Assembly (NCBI GenBank): GCA_035539855.1
Contig: DATLHO010000152.1
Span: 1 to 40,109 of the forward strand
Length of the DNA: 40,109 nucleotides
Source of the DNA: DATLHO01 sp035539855
GTDB taxonomy: Bacteria > Bacteroidota > Ignavibacteria > OLB7
Reading direction: 5' to 3'
The notes under the pieces were generated by a model. That model did not search any database. It was not told the DNA's origin and saw only the letters and a program-made list of their open reading frames with translations. Below are positions 12,548 to 19,465 of this stretch, in pieces (the stretch's first letter is position 1; each line of letters begins with the position of its first letter). Position numbers and translations under genes: made by a program.

Positions 12548-12588
12548 AAAGTACCCAGTCTGGATTGGGGCGACTATGACGCACGTCA
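12548..12588 (-). promoter_or_regulatory. CRP/FNR-type box and -10 element of hemN
   Basis: The perfect repeat TGAC-N4-GTCA occupies 12577-12588. On the minus strand, after exactly 23 bases, TACTTT (12553-12548) forms a TAnnnT -10. The predicted start is near 12541, giving a leader of about 50 bases. Geometry is identical to the PAS-LuxR and narK promoters. Confidence 0.7.
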
Positions 12589-12696
12589 TGTTGGACCCGA
12601 ATGCGCCGCGCCGCTGTGCATTCGCGGCTTAGCCGCCCCGGCATGGAGGGCGAGCACGCGTTGTCACAGCGGCGCAGCAGCGGACCGGAGCAGAGG

Positions 12697-14064
12697 TCAG
12701 AATCCGACCGTGAGCATGACGAAGCCCCACTGGGTCGTCCGGCGCGGTCCGTTGAGGACCAGCCGGTTGGGATCGCCATCAAAGACCGCATAGTTGCACG
12801 TGACGTTCAGCGCCTTCGTCGGCGCATACGAGACACTGAGGTCGAGCTCGGTGCCGATCGTCGAGCTGGCGCCGGCGGGCGCGTTCGCGAGCTTCGCGGG
12901 ATCGACCGCGAGCGCGAACAGGTGCAGATCCGCGCCGACCTTCACCGTCTTCAGCGGGGCGATCGAGAGGTTCACCATCATGTCCTGCAGACCCATGCCC
13001 TTGGTGTGCACGGGGATGTTCAGCAGGTAGTCCATGAAGCCGTAGAACTTGTGATTGGTTCCGTAGAGCGTGTGGAACGCGCCGTAGGTGAGGCTGTCCT
13101 GCGGATCGGTGCCCGAGAGTCGATCGTAGCCGACGCCGATGCGCAGCGACGCGAGCTCCTTGAGCGTGTAGCCGACGCGCGCGCCGATCATCGATGCGGC
13201 GATCTTCACCGTCCGCGGACTCGGTCCTTCACGCACGTCGTCGCCGAACTGATACGTACCTTCGAGCTCGTAGTCGAAGCCGCTCACCGCACCGTTACTA
13301 TAGAGTCCGGTCGTGAAGCGGTTCTGCCGGTGGGTCGGGTCGAGGCGCGGGTCGTCGAAGAGGAAGTACCCCTGGACGCCGACGGGCGACTCCTTGCCCC
13401 TCCACTGCGCCCAGGCGCCGGCGAGGAAGACGTCGCGATTGTAGACCGGCGTGTTCGCATTGCGCGCGAGCGCGAGACCGAGCAGGTCGACGCTCGCCTC
13501 TCCCCCGCCGATCGTCGCGACGGCTCCGTCGAACGACTGTCCGTCGTTGCGCCAGTCGATGCGTCCAATGAGCCGTTCGTTGGCATAGCCGATCGCCTGC
13601 CGGCCGACGCGCAGCGCCAGGGGCGCGCCGGCGATCTGCTTGATCTCGAGCCATGCCTGGCGCAGGTCGAACGCCGGGGCGCCGATGTTCAAAGTCGACT
13701 TCGTCTGGCCGAACACGCGCGCATCCTGGACTTCGACATGGGCGCCGAGCGTCGAGTCGATCGTCGCGCTGACCGCGAGACGCGAGCGCAGCAGGTGCAC
13801 GACATCGGGTGTGACCCCGAACGAGAACGAGCGACTGTCGACCTCGGTGCGCTCGCGCACCTGGCCGGTGATCTTCAGTGACGGACCCGTCGACATGACG
13901 GGCATGGCGGCCGGTGGGGCGGGCGCGGGAGGCGTGGGCGTGTCGGTTGGCACCGGCGTTACCGGGGGTGCATTCGTGGGGACCGGAGTCGGCATCGGGG
14001 TTGGCTGCTGAGCCGTGAGCGACGAGGCGATGAGAAGCAGGAGGAACGCAACGAGGTGTTTCAT
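12697..14064 (-). CDS. Outer-membrane beta-barrel of the alginate-export (AlgE-like) type
   Basis: The 455-residue protein has a signal peptide (MKHLVAFLLLLIASSLTAQQ), a 40-residue Pro/Thr linker, then a barrel of alternating strands ending in aromatic Phe (WGFVMLTVGF), the usual outer-membrane assembly signal. Segments such as TGQVRERTEVDSRSF, VEVQDARVFG, LRVGRQAIGYANERLIG and WRNDGQSFDGA match the alginate_exp barrel family. Many members of that family have nothing to do with alginate. Set among nitrate genes, it could pass nitrate or nitrite through the outer membrane, but that is inference. It is divergent from the second nitrate operon and shares the control region at 14149-14160. I chose the start at 14064 for the signal peptide. 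Confidence 0.8.
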   Translation of the reverse strand: MKHLVAFLLLLIASSLTAQQPTPMPTPVPTNAPPVTPVPTDTPTPPAPAPPAAMPVMSTGPSLKITGQVRERTEVDSRSFSFGVTPDVVHLLRSRLAVSATIDSTLGAHVEVQDARVFGQTKSTLNIGAPAFDLRQAWLEIKQIAGAPLALRVGRQAIGYANERLIGRIDWRNDGQSFDGAVATIGGGEASVDLLGLALARNANTPVYNRDVFLAGAWAQWRGKESPVGVQGYFLFDDPRLDPTHRQNRFTTGLYSNGAVSGFDYELEGTYQFGDDVREGPSPRTVKIAASMIGARVGYTLKELASLRIGVGYDRLSGTDPQDSLTYGAFHTLYGTNHKFYGFMDYLLNIPVHTKGMGLQDMMVNLSIAPLKTVKVGADLHLFALAVDPAKLANAPAGASSTIGTELDLSVSYAPTKALNVTCNYAVFDGDPNRLVLNGPRRTTQWGFVMLTVGF

Positions 14065-14148
14065 GAGAGCCCGGCATGAATCAGGTACGGCGAACGACGG
14101 CGACATTTGCGCCTTATGCAACTTGCGGAGGCGCCGAAGGGCCGACCA

Positions 14149-14190
14149 TGATGAACGTCATACTTGATCTGCTTTGACTCGTATTAAGTT
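14149..14190 (+). promoter_or_regulatory. CRP/FNR-type box between the barrel gene and the second nitrate operon
   Basis: The box is TGAT-GAAC-GTCA (14149-14160), one base off the perfect repeat. On the plus strand TAAGTT (14185-14190) follows after 24 bases, one more than in the other promoters. In the mirror direction CAAGTT (14125-14120) lies at exactly 23 bases, so the box could also drive the outer-membrane barrel gene. Confidence 0.55.
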
Positions 14191-14253
14191 GGACCTGAGT
14201 TCGATTTCATTTTCCGGGAGCGGGCTGCTCGCCGGGACCACGCGCGTACATCA

Positions 14254-15291
14254 ATGAAGCAGGAAAGCATCACCGCGGGAGCGTGGGGCGTCGGCCTGAC
14301 GGCGGTCACGGCCGTGCTCATCGTGGTCGGCTCGCGCAACCTCGCGCACTTCGACGCGGCGCTCGTCGGCTACACGTTCGCCGTGCTCTTCGCGGTCTTC
14401 GGCATCACCTATCGCTACGCGATGTGGCTGCAGCGACCGCCGACGCAGATGTACTGGCGTCGAGGCTGGCAGGTCTTCTTTCGTCGAGGCCACCGCGGCT
14501 TCAACGCGGGCAACTGGTTCAAGCGCGTGACGCTCGACTTCGCGCTGAACCGATTCATCGCCAATCGCGATCGCATCCGCTGGGCCGCGCACTTCCTGCT
14601 GATGTGGGGCTGCATCCTCGCGTTCGCCATCACGATCCCGCTCGTCTTCGGCTGGCTGCATTTCGAGACCGTGCGCGGCGACATCGAGGTCTACCGCGTC
14701 TTCGTCTTCGGCTTCCCGACCTTCACTTTCCCCACCAGCTCGCTGATGGCGTTCATGATGTTCCATGGACTCGTCTGGAGCTCGTTCATGGTGATCGCGG
14801 GCGTGATGATCGCGTTCCGCCGGCGCATGAAGGACCACGGCGCCGCAGCGGTGCAGTTGTTCGGAGAGGACTTCCTTCCGCTGATCCTGCTCTTCGCGGT
14901 GAGCATCACAGGACTGATGCTGACGGCGAGCTACACGTGGATGAAGGGATTCGGCTACGACTTCCTCGCGATCCTCCACGCGATCACCGTGATCTTCACG
15001 CTGCTGTGGCTGCCGTTCGGAAAATTCTTCCACATCTTCCAGCGCCCCGCCCAGCTCGGCGTCGGCTTCTACCGCGACGTCGGCGAGCGCGAGCACATGG
15101 CCCACTGCGCCCGCTGCGACGCCGAATACGCCTCGCTGATGCACGTCGAAGACCTCATGGTCGTCGAACAGCAGCTCGGCTACGACTACACGCTCGACCA
15201 CCCGACCATCGACCATTATCAGAGAATCTGCCCGACCTGTCGGAGGGCGATGATGGCGATAGCGCAGGGGCGGTTGGGGGTTAGAGGTTAG
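14254..15291 (+). CDS. NarI/DsrM-like membrane cytochrome b with C-terminal zinc-ribbon-like domain
   Basis: The 345-residue protein has about six hydrophobic helices between residues 10 and 262. Membrane histidines H113, H136, H171, H242 and H260 include the pair in ILHAITVIFTLLWLPFGKFFHIF, resembling the heme-binding helix of NarI/DsrM-type cytochromes. It therefore probably oxidises quinol and carries b hemes. After residue 280 a soluble tail contains C285-x2-C288 and C326-x2-C329, which looks like a zinc ribbon or rubredoxin-type site. It starts an operon with a NarB-type molybdoenzyme, a ferredoxin subunit and a Rieske protein, so it is likely the membrane electron-input module. The stop codon lies inside the heptamer array that follows. 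Exact family assignment is uncertain. Confidence 0.75.
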   Translation: MKQESITAGAWGVGLTAVTAVLIVVGSRNLAHFDAALVGYTFAVLFAVFGITYRYAMWLQRPPTQMYWRRGWQVFFRRGHRGFNAGNWFKRVTLDFALNRFIANRDRIRWAAHFLLMWGCILAFAITIPLVFGWLHFETVRGDIEVYRVFVFGFPTFTFPTSSLMAFMMFHGLVWSSFMVIAGVMIAFRRRMKDHGAAAVQLFGEDFLPLILLFAVSITGLMLTASYTWMKGFGYDFLAILHAITVIFTLLWLPFGKFFHIFQRPAQLGVGFYRDVGEREHMAHCARCDAEYASLMHVEDLMVVEQQLGYDYTLDHPTIDHYQRICPTCRRAMMAIAQGRLGVRG

Positions 15292-15483
15292 ATGTCAAAT
15301 GTTAGACGTCAAATGTTAGATGTCACAAAGCGCATACGCCCACACCGCCCGCGATAAAAGCAAAGAGAGAAGACAAACCTCCTTGTATGTGACATCTAAC
15401 ATCTAACATCTGACATCTGACATCTGACACCCGACTGCATGTGACATCTGACCTTTGACATCTGACTTCTGACATCTGACTTC
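15280..15483. repeat. Heptamer-repeat arrays in two orientations before the NarB-like gene
   Basis: Block one (15280-15328) is seven contiguous heptamers of the type GTTAGAT/GTCAAAT. Block two (15390-15438) holds the reverse-complement family TGACATC/TAACATC, seven units including degenerate ones. Block three (15442-15483) is six more units (TGACATC, TGACCTT, TGACTTC). GTTAGATGTCA at 15315-15325 can pair perfectly with TGACATCTAAC at 15390-15400, so blocks one and two could fold together. Block one overlaps the last codons of the upstream gene. Block three stops three bases before the next ATG. Confidence 0.9.
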
Positions 15484-15486
15484 TCC

Positions 15487-17733
15487 ATGCCTCACGTACA
15501 AGAATTCCCTCTCAACATCATCGAGCAGTTCGGCCCGCATCTGGCGCATGCGAGCGGGAGTCGGCTCGAGACCGGCATCGAGGCCGATCGGCTCGTCAAG
15601 ACGCATTGCTGTTTCTGCGGACAGCAGTGCGGCATTCAGTTGAAGGTCAAGGACAACGAGGTCATCGGGTTCGAGCCGTGGATGGAGTTTCCGTTCAATC
15701 AGGGGAAGCTCTGTCCGAAGGGCGTCAAGCGGTATCTGCAGGGCGCGCACCCGGATCGGCTGATGCACGCCTATGCGCGCGACGAGGCGGCGCCGGGCGG
15801 ATTTCGGGAGATGCAGTATGAGGAGGCGATCGCGAAGGTGGCGTCGGAGATCGATCGCATTCAGTCGACCTACGGCAACGACGCGTTTGCGATGCTCAGC
15901 GGCGCGAGCCTGACGACCGAGAAGACGTACCTGATGGGCAAGTTCGCCCGCATGTGCCTGAAGACGAAGCACATCGACTACAACGGTCGGCTCTGCATGG
16001 TCAGCGCCGGCGCGGCGAACAAGAAGGCGTTCGGCATCGATCGCTCGGCAAATCCCTGGAGCGACATTCTTTCGGCCAAGGTCATCTGGGTCGCCGGATC
16101 GAACGTCGCCGAATGCTCGCCGATCACGACCGATTATATCTGGCAGGCGCGCGAGCACGGCGCAAAAATCATCGTCGTCGATCCGCGCATCACGCCGATC
16201 GCACGCACCGCCGACCTGTTCCTTCCGATCAAGCCCGGACGCGACATCGCGCTGTTCAACGGCGTGCTCAATCTGATGATCGAGAACGGCTGGGTCGATC
16301 GCGACTTCATCGACGCGAACACCGTCGGCTTCGACGAGGTCGCCGCGCACGTCGCCGAGTGGACGCCGGCGCGCACCGCGAAGGAGACCGGCATCACCGA
16401 GGATCTCATCCGCCGCGCCGCGCAGATGTGGGGCGAGGCGCCGACGAGCTTCATGCTCCACGCACGCGGCATCGAGCACCACACGCACGGCGTGCAGAAC
16501 GTGCTCGGCGCGATCAACCTCGTGCTCGCCTCCGGCCGCATCGGCCGCGAGGGCTGCGGCTACGCTATGATCACCGGTCAGGCCAACGGCCAGGGCGGCC
16601 GCGAGCACGGACAGAAGGCAGATCAGCTCCCCGGCGGCCGCGACCTCGCCAACCCCGAGCATCGCGCGCACATCGCGAAGATCTGGGGGATGGATGTCGA
16701 GGAGATGCCGATGCCCGGCGTCGACGCCTTCGAGCTGTTCAACCGGATCGACTCGGACGAGATCAAGGGGATGCTCTGCCTCTGCTTCAATCCCGTCGTC
16801 TCGCTGCCCGACAACAACTTCGTCCGTCGGATGCTCGAGAAGCTCGAGTTCTTCGTCGTCATCGACTTCTTCATGAACGAGACCGCGCGACATGCGCACG
16901 TCGTGCTCCCCGGCTCGCTGCACGAGGAGGACGAAGGCACGGTGACGCAGGTCGAAGGGCGGGTGATCAAGATCAACAAGGCGGTCGATCCGCCGGGTGA
17001 CGCACGCCAGGACTGGAAAATCATCCAGGATATAGCGAAGGCGCTGAAGCGGCAGAAGGGATTCACGTTCGAAAATCCCCGCGAGATTTTCGACGAGCTG
17101 CGCGTGGCGTCGAAGGACGGCGTCTGCGATTATTCGGGAATCACCTACGAGAAGATCGAGGCGCAGCACGGCGTCTTCTGGCCGTGTCCGAGCGACGATC
17201 ATCCGGGAACGCCGCGACTGTACGAGCCCGGCTCGTGGAATCCGGTGGCGAAGGGCAGCGGTCCCTTCTACTTCCCCGACGGCCGCGCGCGCTTCGTCGT
17301 CGCGCCGTACACGCCTCCGGCCGAGGAGGTCGATGCGGAGTACCCGATCATCCTGACGACCGGTCGCGTCGTCAGTCATTTCCTTTCCGGCACGCAGACG
17401 CGGCGCATCGGTCCGCTGGTGAACCAGTATCCGGAGCCGCTCGTGGAGATGCATCCGATCCTGGCGGCGAAGCTCGGCATCGCCGACAAGGACTGGGTAA
17501 CGGTCGCCTCGCGTCGCGGCGACGCCACGTTGCGCGCGCACGTCGTGACGACGATCCGGCCCGACACGATCTTCATCCCCTATCACTGGGCCGGCCGCAA
17601 GAGCGCCAACCAGTTGACGATCTCGGCGCGCGACCCGATCTCGAAAATCCCCGAGTACAAGGTCTGCGCCGTCAGCGTACGAAAGGCCGACGGGGCGCCC
17701 GAGTACGACGGCATCCTGGAGTCGCAGCAATAG
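15487..17733 (+). CDS. NarB/NasA-type molybdopterin nitrate reductase catalytic subunit
   Basis: The 748-residue protein belongs to the cysteine-ligated Mo-bisMGD group (NarB, NasA, NapA, formate dehydrogenase). The [4Fe-4S] ligands are C41-x2-C44-x3-C48 and C76. The likely Mo ligand is C170 in NGRLCMVSAGAANKKAFG. The segment ITGQANGQGGREHGQKADQL and the C-terminal TGRVVSHFLSGTQTRR fit assimilatory-type nitrate reductases. No twin-arginine signal is present, so it should be cytoplasmic. Formate dehydrogenase is the main alternative; C170 rather than selenocysteine and the NarB-like QANGQGGRE region favour nitrate. Its partners here (cytochrome b, ferredoxin subunit, Rieske) differ from the ferredoxin, flavodoxin or NADH partners of ordinary assimilatory enzymes. 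No ribosome-binding site is visible; heptamers occupy its place. Confidence 0.82.
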   Translation: MPHVQEFPLNIIEQFGPHLAHASGSRLETGIEADRLVKTHCCFCGQQCGIQLKVKDNEVIGFEPWMEFPFNQGKLCPKGVKRYLQGAHPDRLMHAYARDEAAPGGFREMQYEEAIAKVASEIDRIQSTYGNDAFAMLSGASLTTEKTYLMGKFARMCLKTKHIDYNGRLCMVSAGAANKKAFGIDRSANPWSDILSAKVIWVAGSNVAECSPITTDYIWQAREHGAKIIVVDPRITPIARTADLFLPIKPGRDIALFNGVLNLMIENGWVDRDFIDANTVGFDEVAAHVAEWTPARTAKETGITEDLIRRAAQMWGEAPTSFMLHARGIEHHTHGVQNVLGAINLVLASGRIGREGCGYAMITGQANGQGGREHGQKADQLPGGRDLANPEHRAHIAKIWGMDVEEMPMPGVDAFELFNRIDSDEIKGMLCLCFNPVVSLPDNNFVRRMLEKLEFFVVIDFFMNETARHAHVVLPGSLHEEDEGTVTQVEGRVIKINKAVDPPGDARQDWKIIQDIAKALKRQKGFTFENPREIFDELRVASKDGVCDYSGITYEKIEAQHGVFWPCPSDDHPGTPRLYEPGSWNPVAKGSGPFYFPDGRARFVVAPYTPPAEEVDAEYPIILTTGRVVSHFLSGTQTRRIGPLVNQYPEPLVEMHPILAAKLGIADKDWVTVASRRGDATLRAHVVTTIRPDTIFIPYHWAGRKSANQLTISARDPISKIPEYKVCAVSVRKADGAPEYDGILESQQ

Positions 17734-17790
17734 CGCCGACGCCTGAAGCGCCGACGCCTGAAGCGCGCCGACTGAAGCGCACCGACTGAA
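17733..17790. repeat. Short tandem repeat directly after the NarB-like stop codon
   Basis: Two identical 15-base units (GCGCCGACGCCTGAA, 17733-17762) are followed by two degenerate 14-base units (GCGCGCCGACTGAA and GCGCACCGACTGAA, 17763-17790). The array starts on the last base of the stop codon and lies in a 132-base gap before the next gene. No hairpin or T-run makes it a terminator. Confidence 0.85.
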
Positions 17791-17865
17791 GCGCAAACGA
17801 CCGCGTGGTCGCCGACGATCGTCAGAGAATCAGGAAACCCGAATTCCGCAATCAGCACTATCGAG

Positions 17866-18507
17866 ATGCCCGTTCCCGCGCACATGGAGTTCTTCATCGA
17901 CCCGAGCCGTTGTATCGGCTGCCAGGCCTGCGTGCAGGGCTGCAGCGAGTGCGACACGCACAAGGGCACTTCGATGATCCATCTCGAGTACATCGATCGC
18001 AGCGCGTCGCCGCAGACGACGCCGGTGATCTGCATGCACTGCGACTCTCCGACGTGCGCGGAGGTCTGTCCGGCGGACGCGATCAAGCGCACCGCCGACG
18101 GCGTCGTGCAGTCGGCGCGCAAGCCGCGCTGCATCGCGTGCAGCAACTGCGTGATCGCCTGTCCCTTCGGCGTGCCGAAGATGAAGACGGAACTGAACCT
18201 CATGATGAAGTGCGACATGTGCTACGACCGCACATCGGTCGGACTGAAGCCGATGTGCGCATCGGTCTGTCCGAGCCAGGCGCTCTTCTTCGGAACGCGC
18301 GACGAGATCGAAGTGCTGCGCCCGAGCTCCGAGCCGATCAACTCCTTCCAGTTCGGACACCAGACGATCACGACGAAAGTGAACATGATGGTCCCCCGCA
18401 CCGCATCGACAACGACGCTCGACATCACCAGCGCCATCGACCAGGGCCCCATCGGAATAACGATCCCCTACGACCCAATGCTGGCAGGAATCTTCACCGA
18501 AGAATAA
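17866..18507 (+). CDS. Four-cluster 4Fe-4S electron-transfer subunit (NrfC/DmsB/NarH-like)
   Basis: The 213-residue protein has sixteen cysteines in four complete sets: CIGCQACVQGC, CMHCDSPTCAEVC, CIACSNCVIAC and CDMC-x11-CASVC. This is the four-cluster pattern of the small wire subunits of DMSO-reductase-family enzymes. No signal peptide is present, so it should sit in the cytoplasm with the NarB-like subunit. All four sets have four cysteines; none carries the tryptophan substitution seen in NarH. It most likely receives electrons from the membrane proteins of the operon and passes them to the molybdoenzyme. ATG 17866 has only a weak GAG upstream; an ATG at 17884 would also keep all motifs. 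Confidence 0.88.
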   Translation: MPVPAHMEFFIDPSRCIGCQACVQGCSECDTHKGTSMIHLEYIDRSASPQTTPVICMHCDSPTCAEVCPADAIKRTADGVVQSARKPRCIACSNCVIACPFGVPKMKTELNLMMKCDMCYDRTSVGLKPMCASVCPSQALFFGTRDEIEVLRPSSEPINSFQFGHQTITTKVNMMVPRTASTTTLDITSAIDQGPIGITIPYDPMLAGIFTEE

Positions 18508-18516
18508 CCCGCCTCG

Positions 18517-18565
18517 TGACATCTGACTTTTGACATCTGACATCTGACATCTGACATCTGACACC
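18517..18565. repeat. Heptamer-repeat array before the Rieske gene
   Basis: Seven contiguous heptamers run without a break: TGACATC, TGACTTT, then TGACATC four times, then TGACACC. The array starts nine bases after the stop of the ferredoxin-like gene. It ends three bases before the GTG start at 18569, the same three-base distance seen before the NarB-like gene. Confidence 0.92.
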
Positions 18566-18568
18566 CTC

Positions 18569-19111
18569 GTGAAAGACACCGACGACCTGACCACCGCCCC
18601 CGACGGCGCCCCGATGGCCGAGCAGCCGAAGTGGCGGCGCGATTTCCCGATCGACTGGGCGCAGGACGATTACGTCGCGCGGCGGGACTTCACGAAGTTC
18701 CTCGTGCTGACGAGCTTCGCGTTCACGGTCGGCCAGTTCTGGATCGTCGCGAAGAATTTCGTGCGCAACCGCACCGGCCGTCCGCCGATTCGCGAGATCG
18801 CCACGGTCGATGCGCTGGCGATCGGCGCGACGGTGACGTTCGATTATCCGCACGAGCACGACAACTGCCTGCTGATGCGCACCGGCGAGTCGACGTTCGT
18901 GGCGTACAGCCAGAAGTGCACGCACCTGTCCTGCCCGGTCAAGCCGGGACACGAAAGCGGGACGCTGGTCTGTCCCTGTCACAACGGGAAGTTCGACGCG
19001 ACGACGGGACATCCGGTGGCGGGACCGCCGCGGCGGCCACTCGACGTCGTCGAGCTCGAGGTGCGCAATGGAACGATCTACGCAACCGGCGTCACGCAGA
19101 GGACGACATGA
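18569..19111 (+). CDS. Membrane-anchored Rieske [2Fe-2S] protein
   Basis: The 180-residue protein has one helix (residues about 43-61) preceded by VARRDFTKF, a twin-arginine-like start as in bc1-type Rieske proteins. The soluble domain carries C117-T-H119-L-S-C122 and C135-P-C137-H138. C117, H119, C135 and H138 would bind the [2Fe-2S] cluster, and C122 and C137 would form the stabilising disulfide, exactly as in bc1/b6f Rieske proteins. No cytochrome bc1 partner is encoded nearby. Instead it sits between the ferredoxin subunit and a small membrane peptide of the NarB-type operon. Translation starts at GTG 18569; an ATG at 18614 is possible. Neither has a clear ribosome-binding site. The side of the membrane on which the cluster lies is open. 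Confidence 0.88.
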   Translation: MKDTDDLTTAPDGAPMAEQPKWRRDFPIDWAQDDYVARRDFTKFLVLTSFAFTVGQFWIVAKNFVRNRTGRPPIREIATVDALAIGATVTFDYPHEHDNCLLMRTGESTFVAYSQKCTHLSCPVKPGHESGTLVCPCHNGKFDATTGHPVAGPPRRPLDVVELEVRNGTIYATGVTQRTT

Positions 19112-19368
19112 GACCACGGGGACTGTTCACGCGCGCGCAGAAGACGACGATCGTCTACGGCATACTCAGCATCGTCCTGCTCATCACGATCCTGCAGCTC
19201 TGGCTGCTGACGGCCACGATGAACGCCTACCTCGGCGGCGAGTCCGACATCCCGGTGCCGGCGGCGCTGGTGAGCCTCGTCTGCCTGCTGCTCAACGCAG
19301 GTCTGCTGCGCTACCTCTTCCGGCTCGATCGCGGTCGCGCCGAGACCGAAGCCACCTCCATACAATAA
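19108..19368 (+). CDS. Small two-helix membrane protein of the NarB-type operon
   Basis: The 86-residue product has two hydrophobic helices, TIVYGILSIVLLITILQLWL and VPAALVSLVCLLLNAGLLRY. They are joined by a short acidic loop (LGGESDIPVP), with basic ends that predict both termini in the cytoplasm. The ATG overlaps the stop of the Rieske gene (ATGA), so translation is coupled. It has no metal-binding motif beyond one cysteine in the second helix. I infer a small accessory or anchoring subunit for the Rieske/cytochrome b part of the complex. I do not recognise a named family with certainty. Confidence 0.8.
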   Translation: MRPRGLFTRAQKTTIVYGILSIVLLITILQLWLLTATMNAYLGGESDIPVPAALVSLVCLLLNAGLLRYLFRLDRGRAETEATSIQ

Positions 19369-19375
19369 TTGAAAA

Positions 19376-19440
19376 CCTGACATACGTCAGGTAATGCCCG
19401 TCGGCGGCCCGGTATGTTGACAATGCGAACAGTCATTGTC
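19376..19440 (+). promoter_or_regulatory. narK promoter with CRP/FNR-type box, -10 and downstream operator-like repeat
   Basis: CCTGAC-ATAC-GTCAGG (19376-19391) is a 16-base perfect inverted repeat containing the TGAC-N4-GTCA core at 19378-19389. After 23 bases comes TATGTT (19413-19418), giving a start near 19425 with the box at -41.5. A second perfect repeat, GACAATG-N8-CATTGTC (19419-19440), straddles the predicted start. It could be an operator or a hairpin at the 5' end of the message. Confidence 0.72.
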
Positions 19441-19465
19441 CACATTGCCAGCAGGGATTTCCGAC

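Noticed and set aside
15280..15483. Heptamer arrays as a CRISPR array
   Set aside because: Units are 7 bases and contiguous. There are no spacers of constant length and no cas genes nearby.
18569..19111. The Rieske protein as part of a cytochrome bc1 complex
   Set aside because: No bc1-type cytochrome b or cytochrome c1 gene is adjacent. The neighbours form a molybdoenzyme operon, and alternative complex III genes are present at the left end instead.
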